Assembly (NCBI GenBank): GCA_900752345.1
Contig: CAADVA010000074.1
Location: forward strand, 1-10,549
Direction: 5' to 3'
DNA length: 10,549 nucleotides
Origin: an uncultured Collinsella sp.
GTDB lineage: Bacteria > Actinomycetota > Coriobacteriia > Coriobacteriales > Coriobacteriaceae
The notes under the pieces are model-generated. The model was given only the letters and a program-made list of their open reading frames with translations, had not been told where the DNA came from and did not search any database. Positions within the stretch are counted from its first letter, which is position 1; each line of letters starts with the position of its first letter. The position numbers and the translations under genes were made by a program. Below, piece by piece: positions 6,229-10,549 of this stretch.

Positions 6229-6261
6229 AAAAAGACCGGCTAGCCTGCGGGCAAGCCGGTC
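6229..6261 (-). terminator. Intrinsic terminator of tatA
   Basis: On the minus strand GACCGGCT/AGCCGGTC (6234-6241 with 6254-6261) forms an 8-bp stem. It is prolonged by an inner GCC/GGC pairing and followed by TTTTTCGTTTTG. It sits 25 bases after the tatA stop and separates tatA from greA. Confidence 0.88.
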
Positions 6262-6286
6262 AGGTGCTCACCCCAAAGGGATGGGA

Positions 6287-6562
6287 CTACTCTGCGTCCG
6301 CGTCGCTGTCCTCTGCCTGCTTCTTCTTGGCAGCAGCGAGCTTGGCCTCGAGCTCAGCGATCTCCTTGTCCTCCTCGGACTGCTCGACCACGACCTCCTC
6401 GGCCTGCTTGGTTTCGCCCTTATCGTCGCCCTCCATACCCTCACGGATATTCTTGACGGTAGAGCCGAGGGACTTGCCGAGCTTCGGCAGGTTCTTGGGC
6501 CCGAAGATAATCAGGACAACGACGAGAATAATGATGAGCTCAGGAGCCCTCAGTCCAAACAT
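6287..6562 (-). CDS. tatA: Sec-independent protein translocase subunit TatA
   Basis: Forms the pore-like oligomer of the twin-arginine translocase that moves folded proteins across the cytoplasmic membrane. The 91-residue product has the standard plan. A short N-terminus leads into one membrane helix (about 8-20, ELIIILVVVLIIF), then the hinge FGPKNLPKLGKSLG (20-33) and an amphipathic helix (about 34-45). A charged tail rich in E, K and A (46-91) is likely coiled. The FGP-x-LP hinge is diagnostic of the TatA/E group, and the lack of a longer conserved TatB region favours TatA. The ATG at 6562 is preceded by GGAGG at 5 bases; the frame is open further upstream but that stretch covers the promoter and the tRNA. 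Neither tatB nor tatC is in the window. The gene is a single unit: its own promoter (6599-6627) and terminator (6229-6261). Confidence 0.95.
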   Translation of the reverse strand: MFGLRAPELIIILVVVLIIFGPKNLPKLGKSLGSTVKNIREGMEGDDKGETKQAEEVVVEQSEEDKEIAELEAKLAAAKKKQAEDSDADAE

Positions 6563-6598
6563 GTAGACCTCCACAATACAGCGAGACAAGCTCGAATG

Positions 6599-6627
6599 AG
6601 TATACCGCGGGTATCGCGGTATCACAA
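6599..6627 (-). promoter_or_regulatory. tatA promoter with an inverted repeat filling its spacer
   Basis: On the minus strand TTGTGA (6622-6627) and TATACT (6599-6604) are separated by exactly 17 bases, a good sigma-70-type pair about 36 bases upstream of the tatA ATG. The spacer is occupied by a perfect 8-bp inverted repeat, ATACCGCG (6602-6609) and CGCGGTAT (6615-6622) with a 5-base loop. The repeat overlaps the edges of both boxes, so a protein binding it would control access of RNA polymerase. Confidence 0.6.
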
Positions 6628-6634
6628 CACTAGC

Positions 6635-6663
6635 TAAAAAAAGGGACCGCAAGAAGCGGTCCC
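6635..6663 (-). terminator. Intrinsic terminator of tRNA-Pro
   Basis: On the minus strand GGGACCGC/GCGGTCCC (6643-6650 with 6656-6663), 8 perfect pairs with a TTCTT loop, is followed by seven T. It starts 11 bases after the tRNA CCA end. Confidence 0.93.
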
Positions 6664-6674
6664 TCCTCATGCTC

Positions 6675-6751
6675 TGGTCGGGTTGACTGGATTTGAACCA
6701 GCGACCCCTGCGTCCCGAACGCAGTGCTCTACCAAACTGAGCCACAACCCG
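6675..6751 (-). tRNA. tRNA-Pro (anticodon CGG)
   Basis: A 77-base tRNA with the CCA end encoded. The acceptor stem is 7 perfect pairs (CGGGTTG with CAACCCG) and begins with C1-G72, as usual for bacterial proline tRNA. The D stem is GCTC/GAGC, the anticodon stem CTGCG/CGCAG, and the anticodon loop TTCGGGA. That gives anticodon CGG with G37. The T loop is TTCAAAT. It reads the proline codon CCG. It has its own terminator and stands alone between ispE and tatA. Confidence 0.97.
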
Positions 6752-6759
6752 TTAGCTCG

Positions 6760-6791
6760 ACTATAGTAACAAAGATTTTCGCCGCGTGCTA
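6760..6791 (-). promoter_or_regulatory. Possible promoter of tRNA-Pro
   Basis: On the minus strand GTTACTATAGT lies about 9-19 bases before the tRNA 5' end. It offers either TATAGT (6760-6765) or TACTAT (6763-6768) as -10. With the latter, TAGCAC (6786-6791) is a weak -35 at 17 bases. The stretch falls in the 49 bases between the ispE stop and the tRNA. Confidence 0.35.
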
Positions 6792-6800
6792 GAGAAATTT

Positions 6801-7697
6801 TTATTTCTTTGGCGCGTCGATTTGAACCGTGTTGGAAATAAGCTCAGTCGCGCAGGCCCACCAGCCATTTTGCTGGGCAGCATCGGCAAGCCTTTCGGCC
6901 GTGGCAGCGGTGTCGCAAATGGCAAACGAGCAGGCACCCGATCCGCACACATCTACAGCAACGATTCCGTCCTGTTTACGCAGCCAGTCGAGGACCGTTT
7001 GAATCTGCGACTCCATCTGTGCGGAAATGACACCAAGGTTGTTATGGATGAGTGCATATGCCGTCTCGGCATCACCAGCACGCAAGGCAGAAGCTATCGC
7101 GCCGGGCTTGTCCGCAGGCACCGGGGCCTCGTCAAAACGTCGATAGGCTTCAATTGTCGAAACGCTTGCCTCGCGCGGCTTGACCAGCACGACGGGCGTC
7201 GCGGGCAGCGCGGGGTACTCAGTTGCCAGCACGTCTCCCCCACCTACGTAGAACGCAGGACTCGCGTGCAAAAAGAACGGGACGTCGGCACCAATGCCCC
7301 GCGCAATATCGTCGAGCGCTGGGTCGGTGCGATCAATGCCCCAGAGCTCCGCCAAGGCGACAATGACCGCGGCCGCATCCGTCGAGGGGCCGCCCAAGCC
7401 AGCGCACAATGGAATGCGCTTCTCAATCGTCACGCAGATGTTTGCCTCGCGACCATAATGCTCGGCCATAGCAACCGCAGCCCGATACGCCGTATTCTTT
7501 TGCATGGGAAAATCTGATGCTGGAACCGTCTGGACGGTCAGCGCCTGCGCCGGCGTGACCGTCACGGTATCGGAAAGACCGACGGCTGCCATCAGAGAAT
7601 CGACCCTGTGGTAGCCGCGGTCATCGCGCTCGGTATGAACCCCCAGGTAGAGGTTAATCTTTGCCGGCGCGGAAAGAGTCAGGGACCGATCGGTCAC
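6801..7697 (-). CDS. ispE: 4-diphosphocytidyl-2-C-methyl-D-erythritol kinase
   Basis: Phosphorylates CDP-methylerythritol with ATP in the non-mevalonate (MEP) isoprenoid pathway, in the cytoplasm. The 298-residue GHMP kinase has the substrate-site start SAPAKINLYLGV (9-20) with the catalytic lysine K13. The ATP-binding loop PLCAGLGGPSTDAAA is at 96-110, and GADVPFFL at 136-143 carries the catalytic aspartate D138. A C-terminal glycine motif, VCGSGACSF, is at 250-258. The length is normal. The ATP loop reads GGPSTDA where most relatives have GGGSSDA, a conservative but notable change. The start is a GTG at 7697; GAGGAG lies 8 bases before it, inside the end of veg. Only 2 bases separate it from the veg stop, so translation is probably coupled. 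The stop is followed by an AT-rich stretch with no clear terminator before the tRNA promoter. Confidence 0.96.
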   Translation of the reverse strand: MTDRSLTLSAPAKINLYLGVHTERDDRGYHRVDSLMAAVGLSDTVTVTPAQALTVQTVPASDFPMQKNTAYRAAVAMAEHYGREANICVTIEKRIPLCAGLGGPSTDAAAVIVALAELWGIDRTDPALDDIARGIGADVPFFLHASPAFYVGGGDVLATEYPALPATPVVLVKPREASVSTIEAYRRFDEAPVPADKPGAIASALRAGDAETAYALIHNNLGVISAQMESQIQTVLDWLRKQDGIVAVDVCGSGACSFAICDTAATAERLADAAQQNGWWACATELISNTVQIDAPKK

Positions 7698-7699
7698 CG

Positions 7700-7996
7700 T
7701 TAATGCTCCTCGAGCTGATTGCCGAGCGGGGTAAAGATGTGCTCGCCGCTCTCGGGGTCGAACAGCTCGACCTGACCGGTGAGGACATCGATATACTGGT
7801 AGGACTGACGCGACTTGCGGCCGCGACGCTCGTCAACCTCGACGATAAAGACGGCGGGGTGGACGCTCTTGATGGTGCCCATGCGCTCGACGACGCGGGT
7901 ACGGCCCATGTTGGCCTTCACCTTGACGCGATCGCCCACCATATCGGTCAGCTTCTCGTGGATGTCGTCGACGTGATTGACTTCCATCTCTTCCAT
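7700..7996 (-). CDS. veg: Veg family protein (DUF1021)
   Basis: A 98-residue protein of the Veg family, first known from Bacillus subtilis, where it stimulates biofilm formation; its biochemical role is not settled. The body, from about residue 9, reads VDDIHEKLTDMVGDRVKVKA, then GRTRVVERMGTI, PAVFIVEVDE and SYQYIDVLTGQVELF. This follows the whole length of B. subtilis Veg: the helix, the KANGGR-like turn, the S-VF-V strand and the YADILT-like end. A C-terminal tail of about 16 residues is extra. The ATG at 7996 is chosen because GGAGG lies 8 bases upstream. A TTG further upstream and an ATG at 7987 are alternatives with poorer spacing. It starts the veg-ispE pair, the same neighbourhood as in Firmicutes (with sspF between them there). 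Confidence 0.92.
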   Translation of the reverse strand: MEEMEVNHVDDIHEKLTDMVGDRVKVKANMGRTRVVERMGTIKSVHPAVFIVEVDERRGRKSRQSYQYIDVLTGQVELFDPESGEHIFTPLGNQLEEH

Positions 7997-8023
7997 GAAC
8001 AGGGCCTCCAGAAGGTGCAATTC

Positions 8024-8043
8024 AAAAAGGGGATAATACCCCT
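8024..8043 (-). promoter_or_regulatory. Small hairpin with T-run in the veg leader
   Basis: On the minus strand AGGGG, a TATTAT loop and CCCCT are followed by T-rich sequence, ending about 27 bases before the veg ATG. It could be a weak terminator or attenuator in the leader. Alternatively the TATTAT itself is a -10 box, though no matching -35 lies at 17 bases. Confidence 0.35.
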
Positions 8044-8063
8044 AAGATAGACAAAACTCTAGT

Positions 8064-8093
8064 ACTATAGCACCCTGTTGTGGCCATACGCAA
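8064..8093 (-). promoter_or_regulatory. Possible veg-ispE promoter
   Basis: On the minus strand TTGCGT (8088-8093) and TATAGT (8064-8069) are separated by 18 bases, about 68 bases upstream of the veg ATG. It would make an mRNA with a leader of roughly 60 bases containing the 8024-8043 hairpin. The remainder of 8094-8151 shows nothing further. Confidence 0.4.
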
Positions 8094-8151
8094 GTAGCTA
8101 AATAAGCCCCGTCCCAAATACGTACCAGACGACAACCTCGCATGACCAGTT

Positions 8152-8179
8152 GTTACGCGGTTTGGTAAAACCGCGTAAC
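8152..8179. repeat. 28-base perfect hairpin element, copy 2 (after dtd)
   Basis: Identical over all 28 bases to 3635-3662: 12-base perfect arms and loop GGTA. It touches the dtd stop codon (TAG at 8180-8182) with no base between. Flanking bases differ from copy 1 on both sides, so the repeat unit is exactly the hairpin. No T-tract follows on the minus strand. Confidence 0.9.
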
Positions 8180-8626
8180 CTAAAGGTTGTCGGTGTCCAA
8201 GACGATGGTGAATGGGCCGTCGTTGACCAGGTCGACCTTCATGTCGGCGCCAAAGATACCGTGCGCCACATGCTCAACGTCCTCGTGCACAAGCGTCAGG
8301 AAGTACTCGTAGAGCTCGTTGGCAACATCGGGTGCGCCGGCATCCGTAAACGACGGACGGCGACCGTGGCGGCAGTCGGCGAACAGCGTGAACTGCGACA
8401 CCACGAGCACCTCGCCGTCGACATCGGCAAGTGCCAGATTGGTCTTGCCGTTCTCGTCCTCGTTGATACGCAGCCCGCGGAGCTTGCCCCACAGCTTGTC
8501 GGCCTCGGCACGCGTATCGCCATGGCCCACACCCAGCAGCACCAGGTAGCCGCGTCCAATGCGGCCCACGCACTCGCCGTCGACCGTCACGCCGGCGTTG
8601 AGCACGCGCTGCACCACCGCACGCAT
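8180..8626 (-). CDS. dtd: D-aminoacyl-tRNA deacylase
   Basis: Removes D-amino acids (and glycine from tRNA-Ala) mischarged on tRNA, a proofreading step in trans. The 148-residue product matches the DTD family end to end. It begins MRAVVQRV and has GYLVLLGV (26-33), the catalytic-pocket motif SQFTLFAD (77-84) and GRRPSF (88-93). The second pocket motif, NDGPFT (135-140), is close to the usual NxGP(V/F)T. The length is the usual 145-150. The ATG at 8626 starts 3 bases after the rdgB stop, with GAGGAG in the end of rdgB, so the two are translationally coupled. The stop is followed directly by the 28-base hairpin. Confidence 0.96.
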   Translation of the reverse strand: MRAVVQRVLNAGVTVDGECVGRIGRGYLVLLGVGHGDTRAEADKLWGKLRGLRINEDENGKTNLALADVDGEVLVVSQFTLFADCRHGRRPSFTDAGAPDVANELYEYFLTLVHEDVEHVAHGIFGADMKVDLVNDGPFTIVLDTDNL

Positions 8627-8629
8627 GGC

Positions 8630-9271
8630 CTACTCCTCGCCCGTCAGCTTGGCGGACAGATGCTCGAGCGCGTGGAAACGATGGCTGATGGCGTTCTTCT
8701 CGTCAGCCGTCAGCTCGGCCATGGTCTTGCCCGGCGTGTCGACCGGCAGGAACAGCGGGTCATAGCCAAAACCATGGTCGCCGCGGCCCTCGTGCGCGAT
8801 AACGCCCTCGCAGGCGCCCTCGCCATAGGTAACCAGACCGTCCGTGTCGATGAGCGCGACGACGCTCATAAAGCGCGCGGTGCGGTCCTCATCTGCCACG
8901 CCTTCCAGGTTAACGAGAAGCTTGGCGTTGTTGGCGGCATCGTCGCCGTGCACGCCCGCATAGCGCGCGCTATACACACCGGGCTCACCGTCCAGCGCGT
9001 CGACGACCAAGCCCGAATCGTCGGCAATGGCCATAAGGCCCGTCTCCTCAACCGCGGCTTGGGCCTTGATGATGGCGTTCTCCAAAAACGTCGTGCCGTT
9101 TTCCTCGGGGTCCTCAAAATCGCCCAGCTGACCGAGCGCCACAAAGCGCACCTCGGGCATGACCTTGCCCAAAATGGCCTCGATCTCGGTGAGCTTATGG
9201 GCGTTGCCGGTTGCCACGACGATGGTCGCCGCCGGGTCGAGAGTGTCGATGTCAATCTTCTCAAGTGCCAT
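8630..9271 (-). CDS. rdgB: RdgB/HAM1-type non-canonical purine NTP pyrophosphatase
   Basis: Hydrolyses dITP, ITP and XTP to monophosphates, keeping deaminated purines out of DNA and RNA. The 213-residue product has the opening strand and loop VVATGNAHKLTEI (18-30) and FLENAIIKA (62-70). The metal and base-catalysis motif is DDSGLVVDAL (84-93), followed by GEPGVYSARYAG (95-106). GFGYDPLF (167-174) and the C-terminal SHR (196-198) complete the family set. An N-terminal extension of about 14 residues precedes the core. The ATG at 9271 has AAAGGAGG 6 bases upstream, the strongest ribosome binding site in the window. It follows rph, as in many bacteria, but with 146 bases between them containing a REP-like palindrome and a possible gene remnant. 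dtd follows 3 bases later. Confidence 0.96.
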   Translation of the reverse strand: MALEKIDIDTLDPAATIVVATGNAHKLTEIEAILGKVMPEVRFVALGQLGDFEDPEENGTTFLENAIIKAQAAVEETGLMAIADDSGLVVDALDGEPGVYSARYAGVHGDDAANNAKLLVNLEGVADEDRTARFMSVVALIDTDGLVTYGEGACEGVIAHEGRGDHGFGYDPLFLPVDTPGKTMAELTADEKNAISHRFHALEHLSAKLTGEE

Positions 9272-9304
9272 AGCTGGCCTCCTTTGTCTCTATAGCAATG
9301 CCGA

Positions 9305-9382
9305 GTTGAGGACGACGAGGACTTCGGCCTCTCTCCCGTCTCAATCAACGGCAGTCTTATACTTCGACGTTTTCCCAGATAA
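9305..9382 (+). other. Protein-like open stretch without a start, possible gene-tail remnant or part of a repeat
   Basis: The plus strand is open for 25 codons, beginning with acidic residues (VEDDEDFG) and ending SINGSLILRRFPR, with TAA at 9380-9382. That stop touches the REP-like palindrome at 9383. There is no start codon or ribosome binding site and an in-frame stop lies just upstream, so it is not a gene as it stands. It may be a decayed C-terminus or the conserved flank of a larger dispersed repeat. Otherwise 9272-9382 shows only the rdgB ribosome binding site. Confidence 0.25.
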
Positions 9383-9419
9383 AACCTGCCAAAATAAACC
9401 TGTCCCTTTTTGGCAGGTT
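9383..9419. repeat. REP-like palindrome with GGGACAGGTT loop core (copy 2), possible rph terminator
   Basis: Perfect 12-bp arms AACCTGCCAAAA (9383-9394) and TTTTGGCAGGTT (9408-9419) hold a 13-base loop. On the minus strand the loop reads AGGGACAGGTTTA. The arm overlaps two bases of the rph stop codon (TAA at 9418-9420). On the minus strand the hairpin is followed by TTTTATC (the arm's terminal TT plus two further T), so it could also work as a weak intrinsic terminator. The arms differ completely from copy 1 at 1675-1707, but the loop core is shared. Confidence 0.75.
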
Positions 9420-10143
9420 AGGCGAGGGCTTGGCGCTGAAGCTCGATGAGCTCGGCGATACCCTTGTCACCCAGGTCGAGTAGGGCGTTGAGACGCTTGC
9501 GATCGAAGGGCGCCTGCTCGCCGGTACCCTGGAGTTCGATCATCTCACCGGAATCGGTGGCGACGAGGTTCATGTCGACCTCGGCGTGGCTGTCCTCGGA
9601 ATAATCCAAGTCGAGCAGGGTGTTGCCGTCGACGACGCCCATGGAAATGGCGGCAACCTGGCCCGTGAGCGGGGTGCGCTCGAGTTTTCCCGCCTCGACC
9701 CACATGGCAAGGGCGTCGTGCAGCGCCAACCAGGCACCGGTAATGCTCGCCGTACGCGTGCCGCCATCGGCCTGGATCACATCGCAGTCGACGGTAACGG
9801 TGTACTCGCCGAGCGCCTTCATGTTGACGACGGTACGCAGGCTGCGGCCGATAAGCCGCTCGATCTCCATGGAGCGGCCCTTGCGGTTGGCATGCTCGCG
9901 CTTGCAGCGTTTACCGGTCGAGGCCGGCAGCATCGCATATTCCGCCGTTACCCAGCCGGCCTTGGCGCCCTTGCGCCAACCCGGCACACCCTCCTCGATG
10001 GTGGCGGCGCACAGTACGCGCGTGTCGCCGAACTCGGCCAGGCACGAGCCGTGGGCGTGCTTCATGACGCCGCGGGTGAGCTTAACGGGGCGCAGCTCGT
10101 TGGCGGCGCGGCCGTTGGCGCGGTTGACCTGCATGTATTCCAT
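9418..10143 (-). CDS. rph: Ribonuclease PH
   Basis: A phosphate-dependent 3'-5' exoribonuclease that trims tRNA precursors and helps degrade structured RNA; it acts as a hexameric ring. The 241-residue product matches the family throughout. It begins with NELRPV (15-20), and GSCLAEFGDTRVLCAA (32-47) follows. GWVTAEYAMLP is at 63-73. RLIGRSLRTVVN (96-107) leads into the signature DCDVIQADGGTRTASITGAW (119-138), whose GGTRT arginine (R130) is the phosphate-binding residue. The C-terminal half ends with LDLDYSED and EVDMNLV. The length is normal (about 240-255). The ATG at 10143 has AAAGGA 7 bases upstream; a second ATG three codons in is less well placed. It follows murI after 53 bases and precedes rdgB, a common operon order. 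Confidence 0.97.
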   Translation of the reverse strand: MEYMQVNRANGRAANELRPVKLTRGVMKHAHGSCLAEFGDTRVLCAATIEEGVPGWRKGAKAGWVTAEYAMLPASTGKRCKREHANRKGRSMEIERLIGRSLRTVVNMKALGEYTVTVDCDVIQADGGTRTASITGAWLALHDALAMWVEAGKLERTPLTGQVAAISMGVVDGNTLLDLDYSEDSHAEVDMNLVATDSGEMIELQGTGEQAPFDRKRLNALLDLGDKGIAELIELQRQALA

Positions 10144-10196
10144 GGAACTATCCTTTCGGCAAAAGATGTGGCGAAGACTCCGGCGACATTGCGAGC

Positions 10197-10549
10197 CTAA
10201 CCGAGTTCGTCGATATCGACGTGCTCGATGCTTTTGAGCGGCTGGCCAAAGATAAAGCTACCCGCCACCGCAAACTCGGCAATGTTGTCAGACGTGGTGG
10301 CAAAGCGATGCTGTGGCTCGGCGGTATCGCCCGCCAGCTGCTCACGGCGCGTGAGGATATCGGTCAGCTCGCGGGTGGTCTCCTCGGCGGAGCTCACCAC
10401 GCGCACCCCGGGTCCCAGCGCATGGCGGATGGGACCCACCAGCAGCGGGAAGTGCGTACAGCCGAGCACCACGGTATCGATGCCGCGATCGTGCAGCGGC
10501 TCGACTGTGGCGCCGACCAGCGCGCGAACGGCTGGCGTATCAAAAATAT
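10197..10549 (-). CDS. murI: Glutamate racemase, C-terminal part
   Basis: Interconverts L- and D-glutamate to supply D-Glu for peptidoglycan. Only the last 116 codons are in the window; the gene continues past the right edge. The fragment carries the second catalytic motif VLGCTHFPLL, whose cysteine is about 30 residues into the fragment, preceded by the usual EPL-x(3)-G-D-T-V stretch. The upstream half of the active site, with the first catalytic cysteine, is outside. The last 30 or so residues (FAVAGSFIFGQPLKSIEHVD) form the short helix and strand that close the family fold. The reading frame is open to the edge, and an apparent GTG start inside the window, at the V before VLGCTH, is internal. 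murI-rph-rdgB-dtd forms a plausible operon. Confidence 0.93.
   Translation of the reverse strand, partial: IFDTPAVRALVGATVEPLHDRGIDTVVLGCTHFPLLVGPIRHALGPGVRVVSSAEETTRELTDILTRREQLAGDTAEPQHRFATTSDNIAEFAVAGSFIFGQPLKSIEHVDIDELG

Noticed and set aside
8150..9295. 381-codon open frame on the plus strand opposite dtd and rdgB
   Set aside because: Antisense shadow of two enzymes with complete motif sets; no ribosome binding site and a composition typical of shadows.
10197..10472. A complete 91-residue gene starting inside the window at a GTG
   Set aside because: The frame continues upstream to the window edge with residues that match glutamate racemase, so this GTG is internal.
1..10549. CRISPR array, phage genes, insertion sequence or defence system
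   Set aside because: I found no regularly spaced direct repeats, transposase, integrase or nuclease genes on either strand.

Overview
The window reads as chromosomal core DNA of a GC-rich anaerobic actinobacterium, most likely of the class Coriobacteriia and probably Collinsella or a close relative. The pointers are GC-rich codon use, a 2-hydroxyacyl-CoA dehydratase activator, a Veg protein beside ispE, and a lysyl-tRNA synthetase carrying a MetRS-type C-terminal tRNA-binding domain. The genus is an inference from gene style, not from a marker gene. Every gene I can support is on the minus strand, so transcription runs from high to low coordinates. The many long plus-strand open frames are antisense shadows.

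Layout in the direction of transcription. (1) 10549-8180: the 3' part of murI (glutamate racemase), then rph (RNase PH), rdgB (house-cleaning nucleotide pyrophosphatase) and dtd (D-aminoacyl-tRNA deacylase). rdgB and dtd are 3 bases apart. (2) 7996-6801: veg and ispE, 2 bases apart, the neighbourhood also known from Firmicutes. (3) 6751-6675: tRNA-Pro(CGG) with encoded CCA and a strong terminator. (4) 6562-6287: tatA with its own clear promoter. (5) 6180-3666: greA then lysS, separated by a terminator-like hairpin that ends about 12 bases before the lysS ribosome binding site. (6) 3276-1708: a ThrE-family amino-acid exporter with a long acidic N-terminus. (7) 1394-846: a small four-helix membrane protein of the DUF2798 type. 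(8) 564-1: the N-terminus of a large BcrA/BadF/HgdC-type activator, preceded by a perfect 21-bp palindrome.

The protein genes are mostly housekeeping: cell wall precursor, RNA and nucleotide quality control, isoprenoid synthesis, protein export, transcript cleavage and aminoacylation. No phage, transposase, CRISPR array or defence system is visible. The unusual material is between the genes. Several stop codons are followed within 0-3 bases by palindromes that lack a normal poly-T tail. Two of these, after lysS and dtd, are the same 28-base hairpin, and the identity ends exactly at the hairpin edges. Two others, after the ThrE-like gene and rph, have different arms around a shared loop core, GGGACAGGTT, and look like REP elements of the kind linked to REP-associated tyrosine transposases (RAYTs). 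A 73-base imperfect inverted repeat abuts one of them. These repeats, the 21-bp operator-like palindrome and the inverted repeat inside the tatA promoter are the best candidates for something undescribed.
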